From Methanocella sp. (lineage in GTDB: Archaea; Halobacteriota; Methanocellia; Methanocellales; Methanocellaceae): DNA of 14,275 nt. Below the pieces are notes generated by a model. It was given only the letters and a program-made list of their open reading frames with translations. It was not told the origin of the DNA and made no database searches. The translations under genes and the position numbers were made by a program. Location: NCBI RefSeq assembly GCF_035506375.1, contig NZ_DATJPM010000090.1, positions 1 through 14,275 on the forward strand, in the 5' to 3' direction. Positions 6,517-12,879 of this stretch are shown here, piece by piece (position 1 is the first letter of the stretch; each line of letters opens with the position of its first letter).

Positions 6517-7311
6517 TTAGCTCCTGATCTCCATCGCCTCTTTCGGGCTCACCGCGTCATGGACGATGGCGCTGATGCGGCGGACCATAAGTGTCGGGGT
6601 CTCGTGCATGAACACGTTTCTCCCTATGGCGACGCCGGCAGAGCCTGCTTCCATCGCGCCGCTGATGCGCTCGAGAAGCTCCAGGTCGGTGCTCGTCTTC
6701 ATGCCGCCCGCCGCGATGACCGGCACGGAGCAGCCTTTTATGACCTGCCTGAACGTATCCGGGTCCCCGGTGTAGTTGGTCTTCACGACGTCGGCGCCCA
6801 TTTCGGAACCTACGCGGCATACGTGGGCGATCAGCTCGGGATCGTACTGGTTATGGATATTCTTGCCCCTCGGGTACATCATGGCGAGCATGGGCAGCCC
6901 CAGCGCCTCGCACTCCCGGGAGACCGCGCCCGCGTCTTTGAGCATGACGTCCTCTTTCTCCGACCCGATGTTCACGTGGACGGAAACGGCGTCCGCGCCA
7001 AGCCGTAAAGCCTCGTCCGGCGTCGTGATGAGTATCTTATGGTCCGGGTCCACGCTCAGGCTCGTGCTCGCTGATAAATGTATGATCAGCCCCGAAGTCT
7101 TTGGGCAATTCACATAGCAGTCCTTCACGATGCCCTTGTGCATGATGAGCGCGTTCGCGCCGCCTTCGGTGGCGCACCGCATGACTTCCCTGATGTTCAC
7201 GAGCCCTTTCACCGGGCCAAGGGTTATGCCGTGGTCCACTGGCACCATAACGGTCTTCTTCGTCCGGCGGTCAAAAATTTTTTCCAGTCTTATTGATTTG
7301 CCAACATTCAT
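6517..7311 (-). CDS. 2-amino-3,7-dideoxy-D-threo-hept-6-ulosonate synthase / class I aldolase (DhnA family)
   Basis: This cytoplasmic TIM-barrel aldolase of 264 residues closely resembles Methanocaldococcus MJ0400. That enzyme makes the precursor of 3-dehydroquinate in the archaeal route to aromatic amino acids by joining a deoxy-ketohexose phosphate with aspartate semialdehyde. Expected catalytic residues are present: Asp26 in VPVDHG, Tyr146 in MMYPRG and the Schiff-base Lys177 in VVKTNYTGDPDTF. Each is offset by seven from MJ0400. The phosphate-binding IAAGG and VAIGRN motifs are also present. The alternative is fructose-1,6-bisphosphate aldolase, which the family also includes. The ATG at 7311 has GAGG at 7320-7317 as ribosome binding site. 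The gene is first in a minus-strand run with the ABC exporter genes. The stop touches the likely start region of the ATPase gene. Confidence 0.9.
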   Translation of the reverse strand: MNVGKSIRLEKIFDRRTKKTVMVPVDHGITLGPVKGLVNIREVMRCATEGGANALIMHKGIVKDCYVNCPKTSGLIIHLSASTSLSVDPDHKILITTPDEALRLGADAVSVHVNIGSEKEDVMLKDAGAVSRECEALGLPMLAMMYPRGKNIHNQYDPELIAHVCRVGSEMGADVVKTNYTGDPDTFRQVIKGCSVPVIAAGGMKTSTDLELLERISGAMEAGSAGVAIGRNVFMHETPTLMVRRISAIVHDAVSPKEAMEIRS

Positions 7312-7364
7312 AGTTCCTCGTAGCAGGATAGTGGTCGGTCAAATTAGGTTACAAACGTTTAAAC

Positions 7365-7372
7365 TTAATAAA
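7365..7372 (-). promoter_or_regulatory. TATA box for the ADTH synthase-ABC exporter operon
   Basis: The minus strand reads TTTATTAA. Transcription would begin near 7343-7347 and give a leader of roughly 32-36 bases containing the GAGG ribosome binding site at 7320-7317. Confidence 0.45.
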
Positions 7373-7409
7373 ATATGCAATTATAATACAAAATTCTTTT
7401 CTTTAAATG

Positions 7410-7416
7410 AAAAAAA
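7410..7416 (-). terminator. T7 terminator after the PPOX-family gene
   Basis: Seven consecutive T residues on the minus strand begin two bases after the stop codon of the flavoprotein gene, followed by more T-rich sequence. This is a likely archaeal intrinsic terminator that separates it from the operon beginning at 7311. Confidence 0.5.
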
Positions 7417-7418
7417 GC

Positions 7419-7931
7419 TCAGTGCGCCTTCTTACCCGACATCTCCCTGACGTCGAGCTTCAGGAGCTTGAGCGATATGTTGGAGGCCGACAGGTAATCG
7501 ACGCCTTTCTTGCCCCATGGTATGCTCAGTAAGGACTTGATCCCCGCCCGGTTTCGCACGGCCGACGACATGGCCACGTTGATAGTGTTACGCTCTATGG
7601 CGTTCTCTACCGGGACGAGCCGACCCTTCAGGATCACGCTCTTGTAGTCCGTGAAGGCCTCGTCATGCCAGTCCACTTCGATAGTGACGTCGGCGTTCCT
7701 GCTCATGAGGTCCATCTTTTTACCCGTCGTAGTAAAGTGAAAGTACATCGTATCGCCGAAGTAGTAGTATTCCATCGGGAGCGTGTATGGATAAGGCTCG
7801 TCGTGGAACGTGATGCGGCAGATTAGCTGGTCGCGCAGGAGCCCGTCCATTTCCCGGTGCGTCATGTCGGGCAGGTCAAACTTCTTTATCTCGTATTCCT
7901 TAGGTAGCGGTTCTTGCATGCCGAACACCAT
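7419..7931 (-). CDS. Pyridoxamine 5'-phosphate oxidase-related (NimA-like) FMN-binding protein
   Basis: This 170-residue soluble protein has the split beta-barrel layout of the PPOX superfamily. An N-terminal helix MTHREMDGLLRDQLICRITF leads into strands PYPYTLPMEYYYFGDTMYFHFTTTGKKMDLMSRNADVTIEVDW and YKSVILKGRLVPVE. This pattern (a short loop replacing the pyridoxamine-binding part, and the conserved GKKMDLM segment that contacts FMN phosphate) is that of NimA-type flavoproteins. Those bind FMN and act as reductases of nitro compounds or other small substrates; the natural substrate here is unknown. A TATA-like TTTTATCG at 7958-7951 predicts transcription start almost exactly at the ATG at 7931, so the mRNA is probably leaderless. 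An ATG four codons later (7919) is the alternative. Confidence 0.88.
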   Translation of the reverse strand: MVFGMQEPLPKEYEIKKFDLPDMTHREMDGLLRDQLICRITFHDEPYPYTLPMEYYYFGDTMYFHFTTTGKKMDLMSRNADVTIEVDWHDEAFTDYKSVILKGRLVPVENAIERNTINVAMSSAVRNRAGIKSLLSIPWGKKGVDYLSASNISLKLLKLDVREMSGKKAH

Positions 7932-7950
7932 TTGTCATGATGAGTCGTAT

Positions 7951-7958
7951 CGATAAAA
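7951..7958 (-). promoter_or_regulatory. TATA box for the PPOX-family gene (leaderless)
   Basis: TTTTATCG on the minus strand is centred about 24 bases before the ATG at 7931, the spacing expected for a leaderless archaeal transcript. Confidence 0.45.
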
Positions 7959-8015
7959 CCGGTTCGCGCATTAATAGGCTTTTCCGGCCCGAAATCCGTC
8001 ATATGTGCCGGCATG

Positions 8016-8213
8016 CTACTGGTTAGAGCCAGTCTCGACATTCGGCGTTTCTTTACGGTTATCCGTTATGTAGTTATCCCGCTTTTTGTCCACAAAGAAG
8101 TCTGCCTTTTCGACTTTCTCCGGCCTGATGCTGCTATTCTTGTCGTCCAGCCCGCGGCGCCGGTCAGTCGTCTCCTCGTCGAGGTCTTCGACCTTTTTGA
8201 ATCCATCTGTCAT
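8016..8213 (-). CDS. Hypothetical small, highly charged protein
   Basis: I do not recognise a family. The 65-residue product (starting MTDGFKKVEDLDEETTDRRR) is almost entirely polar and very rich in Lys, Arg, Asp and Glu. It has no hydrophobic core or cysteine, so it is likely disordered or nucleic-acid/protein-associated. The ATG at 8213 is chosen over a GTG at 8225 because a TATA-like TATTTTA at 8245-8239 predicts transcription start near 8216-8218, giving an almost leaderless transcript. The competing plus-strand frame over the same bases gives an incoherent mix. A short gene without homology evidence may still be spurious. Confidence 0.45.
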   Translation of the reverse strand: MTDGFKKVEDLDEETTDRRRGLDDKNSSIRPEKVEKADFFVDKKRDNYITDNRKETPNVETGSNQ

Positions 8214-8336
8214 TTTGTACGACACGGTTTGGCCGCTGTAAAATAGTAATACGCGTAAAATACGATAGAGGACACAGAGCCCGGTATGGGCTTACCCACG
8301 TAAAATGAGATTATAACATCAATTAAAGTTTCTATA

Positions 8337-8573
8337 CTAGATGGACTGTATGATAACCGGCACTTTACTTAAGAGCACTGCGGTCGTCTGGCCTATGGCA
8401 GAAAAATTCGCCGGTATTTCGATGGGGCTGATGGTCACTGTGGGCGTGACGGGCAACGAGACGTAGGCGAAGGCGGCGACGAAGATGCAGAGTATTGAAA
8501 GTATGATGAGCACCAGGAAGATGCCCAGGATGCCGATGAAGGTCAGGCCGATGATCTTCAGTGTATCGTCCAT
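8337..8573 (-). CDS. Hypothetical small single-pass membrane protein
   Basis: This 78-residue product has a four-residue polar start (MDDT), a 35-residue hydrophobic segment (LKIIGLTFIGILGIFLVLII continuing to FAYV), and a short extracellular-looking tail rich in Pro, Thr, Val and Ile (VSLPVTPTVTISPIEIPANF). The protein is therefore probably anchored by its N-terminus with the C-terminal tail outside. No family is recognised. It resembles the general plan of small archaeal secreted or pilin-like proteins, but no class III signal cleavage motif is convincing. A TATA element TTTATACC at 8601-8594 sits about 25 bases before the ATG, which predicts a leaderless mRNA and supports both the gene and its start. 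It is divergent from msrA, 62 bases away. Confidence 0.65.
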   Translation of the reverse strand: MDDTLKIIGLTFIGILGIFLVLIILSILCIFVAAFAYVSLPVTPTVTISPIEIPANFSAIGQTTAVLLSKVPVIIQSI

Positions 8574-8593
8574 GTGGTCACGCTCTCTATGGC

Positions 8594-8601
8594 GGTATAA
8601 A
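8594..8601 (-). promoter_or_regulatory. TATA box for the small membrane protein gene (leaderless)
   Basis: TTTATACC on the minus strand lies in the divergent spacer shared with msrA. Its centre is about 25 bases from the ATG at 8573. Confidence 0.5.
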
Positions 8602-8635
8602 TGCTAGCGTAGAATAAATATTTTATAGTCTTTCC

Positions 8636-9160
8636 ATGCCGGACAATGATTTAAACATAAAGATACATGTTATTATCGTGAGCGAGAATCTTCAAAAAGC
8701 GGACTTTGCTGCGGGCTGCTTCTGGCACGTGGAGGAGGCTTTCCGGCATCTCACAGGCGTCGTGTCGACGGCCGTCGGCTACGAGGGCGGCCACACGCAG
8801 GGGCCGAACTATAAGGAAGTCTGTACTGATAAGACGGGCCACGCCGAAACTGTCCAGGTAACCTACGACCCGGCGAAAATATCGTACGAGGACCTGCTGA
8901 ACGTGTTCTGGAGCCACCACGACCCGACGACGCCGAACCGGCAGGGGCCGGACTTCGGCACCCAGTACCGCTCCATCATCTTTTATCACAATAAGGAGCA
9001 GGAAGCCGTCGCCCGTGCCTCGAAGAATAAGCTGCAAGAGTCGGGCAAGTTTAAGAAACCCATCGTCACCGAGATCGTCCCGGCCTCGGAGTTCTGGAGA
9101 GCCGAGGAGTACCACCAGCAGTACCTGGAGAAAAATAACCTGAAGAGCTGCGGCATCTAG
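8636..9160 (+). CDS. msrA: Peptide methionine sulfoxide reductase MsrA
   Basis: This enzyme reduces methionine-S-sulfoxide in proteins and free methionine back to methionine, using reductant such as thioredoxin. The full set of active-site residues is visible: nucleophile Cys28 in AAGCFW, Tyr59, Glu71 in TGHAET, Asp106 and Tyr111 in PDFGTQY. All are offset by 23 from E. coli Cys51, Tyr82, Glu94, Asp129 and Tyr134. A C-terminal Cys172 (LKSCGI) may be the resolving cysteine. The first 14 residues (MPDNDLNIKIHVII) are outside the family. An in-frame GTG at 8678 would start at MSENLQKADFAAGCFW, nearer the normal start, with an A/T-rich TTTAAACATA about 25 bases before it. The ATG at 8636 is kept as the first canonical start, at lower certainty. 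Confidence 0.95.
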   Translation: MPDNDLNIKIHVIIVSENLQKADFAAGCFWHVEEAFRHLTGVVSTAVGYEGGHTQGPNYKEVCTDKTGHAETVQVTYDPAKISYEDLLNVFWSHHDPTTPNRQGPDFGTQYRSIIFYHNKEQEAVARASKNKLQESGKFKKPIVTEIVPASEFWRAEEYHQQYLEKNNLKSCGI

Positions 9161-10356
9161 ATATCGAAGGACGACAGGCTCGCCTGCTTTTCCTTAGAGT
9201 AGGCAGAGATGACGGACTCGATCTCCGTCCAGAGCTCGGCCGACATGGACTTGTGCGCTCTGGCCATGCGTTTCCTAGCACGGGCTTTGCATATCATCCC
9301 GATCGCCTGTGCTGCGCCGCTTCTTATCCAGGCGTTGTCGTCGTTTAGTGCAGACTGCAGGGGCTTAATAGCCTTTTTACCAAAGGATGCCAATGCCATA
9401 CAGGCTGCATTCCGTACCTCCGGGTCACCATCCTCCAGCATGCCTATCAGGGGCTCGATGGCCTTGCTTCCCCTGACCTTTCCCAGCGCTCTGGCCGCCG
9501 CCTTACGGACTTCCACGCCCTCGCCGAGTGCCCTGGTGAACGGCGTGGCATACTTGAACGACCGGTAGCTTTCCAGCGCCTCCAGTGCGGCTTCCCGGAC
9601 TGAGGGCTCCTTATCGCCGATGGCGTACAGCAGGCCCGGCACTGCCTTCTCGTCCTTGATGGCGCCAAGGGCGCGGACGGCCTCTTTCCTTACACTGCCG
9701 TCTAAATCGTATAAAAGGTCGAGCAGTGGCCCCGTTGCCTTCTTATCCCTCATCCTGCCCAATGCGGCCACGGCTTTTTTACGCACGTTCACGTCCGGCT
9801 CGGACAGCATCCTTATGAGCGCCTTTACAGCCCGCTTATCGCCGATCTTGCCCAGGGCGATGACCGCCTCCAGCCGGATCGCCGGGTCACTGTCTTTGAG
9901 CGAGCCCAGGAGCGACCGGAGGATCTTATTATACTCCAGCACTTTGAGGGCGTCATAAGCCGACCGCCGGACGTAGATGCTCTTATCGAGGAGGGCATGA
10001 GTGAGGGCGTCGACGACGGAATCGTCGTACTTCCTGCCAGGGTTTCCGATGATCTCGTCCGTTATGGCTAGTGCGGCATACATCCGGACGTAGAAGTTCT
10101 CGTCCCTTAGCGCTATGGCGAGCCCCGGTACCGCCTTATGGCCGAGCCTGCGTAACGCCTGGTAGGCTGTCTCCCGGACGTCGTAGTGCTCGTCCCTCAG
10201 CGCGTCGACCAGCAGTCCGACCGACTGCCTGTCGCCGAGCCCTTCCAGTTCCTTGACCGCGTATATCCTTACGTTGATATCGTCGCAGCTTAAGGACTGC
10301 CTCAGGCCCTCCTTTTCGTCCGGCACAGTGCCTGCGCCGGTCATAGTCTCAATCAT
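9157..10356 (-). CDS. HEAT-repeat (PBS lyase-like) scaffold protein
   Basis: This 399-residue soluble protein is built almost wholly from tandem two-helix repeats of about 31 residues. About ten or eleven can be counted from residue 15 to 370, each with the pattern D-x2-VR-x2-A-x2-AL-x2-(I/L)-(G/x)-D-x2-A-(V)-x2-L. Examples are SDPAIRLEAVIALGKIGDKR, SEPDVNVRKKAVAALGRM and EDGDPEVRNAACMALASFG. The regular VR and AL positions identify it as the PBS-lyase HEAT-like class, which includes phycocyanobilin lyases and many archaeal proteins of unknown role. In an archaeon without phycobilins it is likely a protein-binding scaffold. The C-terminal 40 residues are basic and helical. A second ATG lies four codons in. 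It is convergent with msrA; the two stop codons overlap in one CTAG. Confidence 0.92.
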   Translation of the reverse strand: MIETMTGAGTVPDEKEGLRQSLSCDDINVRIYAVKELEGLGDRQSVGLLVDALRDEHYDVRETAYQALRRLGHKAVPGLAIALRDENFYVRMYAALAITDEIIGNPGRKYDDSVVDALTHALLDKSIYVRRSAYDALKVLEYNKILRSLLGSLKDSDPAIRLEAVIALGKIGDKRAVKALIRMLSEPDVNVRKKAVAALGRMRDKKATGPLLDLLYDLDGSVRKEAVRALGAIKDEKAVPGLLYAIGDKEPSVREAALEALESYRSFKYATPFTRALGEGVEVRKAAARALGKVRGSKAIEPLIGMLEDGDPEVRNAACMALASFGKKAIKPLQSALNDDNAWIRSGAAQAIGMICKARARKRMARAHKSMSAELWTEIESVISAYSKEKQASLSSFDI

Positions 10357-10805
10357 AATATGCTCTCGCTAGTAGACCATAAGCAAAGGTTTGTTTAACT
10401 ACATTCATCCCATAAAAAGCAACTTTTTTTGGTATAAACAATCGAAAAAGCAGCGATAATGCGAAAATCATTATATAAAGCAGTAATTATAACGGATATT
10501 ATATTTTAATCATTAATACGGTATTCCTGGTAAAAGGATCCGGGGCGGGCAAAAAAGATGGGGTGCCCGCCTCATAGGTTGGGGATGTTGTGGATGGTAT
10601 CGCAGCCTGGCCCTGAATCGTGTAGGGCGTGTGCGATATGTTTCAGTCTAAACCCTAATATCGCATGGTGGTTTATATATTCTGACCAAGTGCATGCTGA
10701 AAGTAATCAAATTTATGCCCTGCAAAGGCTTCATATAATTTCTGTATGACGATTATTACTTTCGGGACGAAAGCTTAAATACCGTTCAAGGCGTTGGATT
10801 AGCAG
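10357..10805. other. Gene-free region with strong TATA boxes and two hairpins; possible small RNA locus
   Basis: No convincing protein gene is seen in these 449 bases. On the plus strand there is a TATA box TATATAAA (10472-10479) that would start a transcript near 10500. An ATAATG...CATTAT dyad (10456-10461 with 10469-10474) overlaps it. Downstream are a GC-rich hairpin (GGCGGGCA 10544-10551 with TGCCCGCC 10564-10571, extendable by two pairs) and a second 8-bp hairpin (TGCGATAT 10632-10639 with ATATCGCA 10658-10665). A second perfect TATA box TTTATATA lies at 10672-10679. The G-rich stretch 10540-10670 contrasts with AT-rich flanks, a trait of archaeal structured RNAs. I could not match it to tRNA, SRP RNA, RNase P RNA or a known riboswitch. 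Confidence 0.3.
10772..10781 (+). promoter_or_regulatory. TATA box for the thymidylate synthase gene
   Basis: CTTAAATACC lies about 28 bases before the ATG at 10806. It predicts a transcript that starts within about five bases of the start codon, so the gene is probably leaderless or nearly so. Confidence 0.45.
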
Positions 10806-11444
10806 ATGATCGCCGGGACCTTCGATACGCTGTCTGAAGCGTGGTACTACGCCATAAGGGAGATCTACAACAATGGCTTGCTCGTGGAGACTGAGTACGG
10901 CATCAAGGCGAAGTGCGTCAACGGCATGCTCCTGGAGATCAAGAACCCCGTTCAGGTGTGGCATAAGAAAGACCCCTTCTGCAGCAAGGAGCGCATCGAG
11001 TTCTATAAAAAACAGTTCAAGCGCGAGTCGGCCGGAAAGCACGGCTTCGAGTACACTTATATCGACCGTTTAGTTAACTATGAAGGCTTCGACCAGCTTA
11101 AGTGGATGAGCGAGCAATTGCAGAAAAACCGGTATGAGTCGAAGCGCATTCAGGCCATAACTTGGATGCCGAAGGTGGACTGTATGAAAAAGGAGGACCA
11201 GCCGTGTTTTCAGCGGATCTGGGTGTTCCCGCACAGGAATAACAAGCTGGACGTGCACATCCACTACCGGTCCTGGGACATGTTCAAGGCATTCGAGGCC
11301 AACCTGATCGCATTCCAGGAACTCGTCAAGGACGAGCTTATAGGGCCTACTGATTTCATGCTGGGCACGCTGCGCTGTATTGGGGATAACGTTCACATCT
11401 ATGAGGACGACTTCCAGGCAGCGGAAGAAGTACTTAGACCTTAG
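10806..11444 (+). CDS. thyA: Archaeal-type thymidylate synthase (ThyA superfamily)
   Basis: The gene encodes 212 residues of the short archaeal ThyA branch. ThyA enzymes methylate dUMP to dTMP with a methylene-pterin donor; in methanogens the donor is probably methylene-tetrahydromethanopterin, an inference. The nucleophile is Cys134 in DQPCFQRIWVF. The nucleotide-binding block HIHYRSWDMFKAFEANLIAFQELV carries Arg155, Ser156, Asp158 and Asn166, matching the QRSxD and FN motifs of bacterial ThyA. The C-terminal LRCIGDNVHIYEDD corresponds to GDaHiY. It lacks the long N-terminal loop region of bacterial enzymes, which is usual for this branch. Hydroxymethylation of dUMP or dCMP is a conceivable alternative. 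The gene stands alone between the noncoding region and the convergent aldo/keto reductase remnant. Confidence 0.85.
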   Translation: MIAGTFDTLSEAWYYAIREIYNNGLLVETEYGIKAKCVNGMLLEIKNPVQVWHKKDPFCSKERIEFYKKQFKRESAGKHGFEYTYIDRLVNYEGFDQLKWMSEQLQKNRYESKRIQAITWMPKVDCMKKEDQPCFQRIWVFPHRNNKLDVHIHYRSWDMFKAFEANLIAFQELVKDELIGPTDFMLGTLRCIGDNVHIYEDDFQAAEEVLRP

Positions 11445-11493
11445 CTATAGCCCGGTTTCTCGGAAAGATAAAATAACAGAAGCGAAAGATTGG

Positions 11494-11855
11494 TCAGCTT
11501 AACTTGATCATTTCGCGGGCGAATTCGCAGCATCCGCAATGCGCCAGCCCCTTCTCCATCAGCGAGCCAGGCAGTGCCTCATTAGCCATATGCAGGTTCT
11601 CCTCGATAGGACTCTCCTCGTTCATGCCGGACAGGACAACAGTTACTCCCGGATGATTGAAGACCCGGTGCAGCCCCAGTCGGCCGGGCTTCTTTTTATT
11701 TCCGCCTCGTTCCAGATCGCCCGTATTTCCTTCGCCGGCCTGGCCAGGTTGCCGCCGCGCAGCGGCTTCATGATCACGGCGCCGAGCCCTTTCGAGGCGG
11801 CGTACTCAAGCCCTTCCCTGCCTGTCTGTTTGGTCTCGTCCAGATAGTTATATAG
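11494..11855 (-). pseudogene. Aldo/keto reductase remnant, 5'-truncated and frameshifted
   Basis: Reading the minus strand from 11855 gives LYNYLDETKQTGREGLEYAA, then SKGLGAVIMKPLRGGNLA and EIRAIWNEAEIKRSPADW. This is the C-terminal third of an aldo/keto reductase of the predicted-oxidoreductase (COG1453-like) type, including its MxPLRGG motif. After the tryptophan codon the frame runs to a stop, but homology resumes one frame over as GLHRVFNHPGVTVVLSGMNE and continues to MIKLS and a stop at 11496-11494. The slip falls in a G4 run (11674-11677) where five Gs would restore the frame. About 200-250 N-terminal residues are missing; the homology begins inside the last codons of the quinone oxidoreductase-like gene. 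The CGCC near the end may be a remnant of a cysteine cluster. The frameshift could be a base-call error; the missing 5' part cannot. Confidence 0.82.
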
Positions 11856-12819
11856 TTATTACCACATTTCCCTTTTTCAGCCCTTTATCAACATACCGAT
11901 GAGCCTCGGCCATTTGTTCCAGGGGATAGCGCTTATCTATGACAGATTTTATCATTCCTGCCTCGATGAGCTCCCCGAGGAAAATCAGATCGTCTATCGT
12001 CTGGCGCTCTGACTCGAATATTACTTTCTTGCTGCTCATCATCGAAGTCCACATCCCTCGAACCATTTGTAACATCCCGGGATTGGCGAGGAGATAGCGC
12101 CCGTTTTTCTCCAGTGATCTTATACTACCTGAAAACGAGCTCTTGCCCACGACCTCAAAAATAACATCATAGGCCTCGCCGCTTTTTGTGAAATCTTCAC
12201 GAGTGTAATCGATGACATGATCGGCCCCGATCGCGCGCAGCATGTCCAGTTTCCCCGTACTGTCTACCCCGGTCACTTCCGCACCGTAATACCTGGCAAG
12301 CTGCACCGCGAACGTGCCTATGCTGCCCCCGGCACCGTTGATCAGGACTTTTTGTCCGCTGCGGATGTTCCCCTTTCTCAGAAAATGTAATGCGGTTAGT
12401 CCCCCGACGGGAACTGCGGCCGCTTCCTCGTAGGTCATGTTGGCCGGTTTTATTGCCAGCATCCGGTCTTCAGGCAGGCATTTGTACTCGGCATAAGCGC
12501 CCATGCGGAAATCGGTAGTCCCAAAAACCTGATCGCCTTGCCGGAATCGTTTGACAGCTTTGCCGACGGATTCGACCTCCCCTGCCAGCTCCTGTCCGAG
12601 TATCGTTATTCTTTTCGGTTTTTGGAGACCCACATATATTCGCATTGGAAGCCGGAACAAGATCGGGAGCTGTAACCTTCTAAACTCACAATCCCCGGCT
12701 GTTACGGTTGTCGCACGTATCCTTATGAGCACTTCGTTGTCCCGGGGCGTCGGCTTTTCCACTTCTTTGAGCCGAAGGCCGTCCGGCGGCCCATATTTTT
12801 CCCATACGACTGCTTTCAT
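11848..12819 (-). CDS. NAD(P)-dependent medium-chain dehydrogenase, quinone oxidoreductase (zeta-crystallin) type
   Basis: The product is 323 residues with the two-domain MDR fold. An N-terminal GroES-like domain begins MKAVVWEKYGPPDGLRLKEV, followed by a Rossmann domain with GAGGSIG at residues 162-168 and VDSTGKLDMLRAIGADHVID. The catalytic-zinc motif GHE of alcohol dehydrogenases is GQE here (residues 75-77) and the structural-zinc cysteines are missing. It therefore belongs to the zinc-free quinone oxidoreductase group, which reduces quinones or enones with NAD(P)H; the physiological substrate is unknown. AAGGAG five bases before the ATG is a good ribosome binding site. The end is complete (KGLKKGNVVITI), and its last codons overlap the aldo/keto reductase remnant by 8 bases. 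Codon use is less GC-rich than in genes of the left half, which may mean later acquisition. Confidence 0.92.
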   Translation of the reverse strand: MKAVVWEKYGPPDGLRLKEVEKPTPRDNEVLIRIRATTVTAGDCEFRRLQLPILFRLPMRIYVGLQKPKRITILGQELAGEVESVGKAVKRFRQGDQVFGTTDFRMGAYAEYKCLPEDRMLAIKPANMTYEEAAAVPVGGLTALHFLRKGNIRSGQKVLINGAGGSIGTFAVQLARYYGAEVTGVDSTGKLDMLRAIGADHVIDYTREDFTKSGEAYDVIFEVVGKSSFSGSIRSLEKNGRYLLANPGMLQMVRGMWTSMMSSKKVIFESERQTIDDLIFLGELIEAGMIKSVIDKRYPLEQMAEAHRYVDKGLKKGNVVITI

Positions 12820-12879
12820 CCAGGCTCCTTATTTATTTTTTATCCGGGCTCTTTACTAACTGCGTTTCACGCTTCCCGT

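Noticed and set aside
8013..8246. A 77-codon plus-strand frame over the small charged protein
   Set aside because: It has no promoter or ribosome binding site at the start. The opposite strand has a TATA-like element at leaderless spacing and a uniformly charged product.
10540..10670. A tRNA, SRP RNA or fluoride-type riboswitch in the G-rich stretch
   Set aside because: There is no cloverleaf or T-loop motif, no conserved SRP helix 8 sequence, and the spacing of the fluoride riboswitch motifs does not fit. Kept only as a possible unknown RNA.
10558..10749. A 63-codon plus-strand frame in the noncoding region
   Set aside because: The start lies within the loop of a GC-rich hairpin, the product has unusual composition (Cys, Trp, His) with no pattern, and a perfect TATA box lies inside the frame.
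11539..11847. A 102-codon plus-strand frame across the aldo/keto reductase remnant
   Set aside because: The opposite strand has clear aldo/keto reductase homology in two frames; the plus frame is its shadow.
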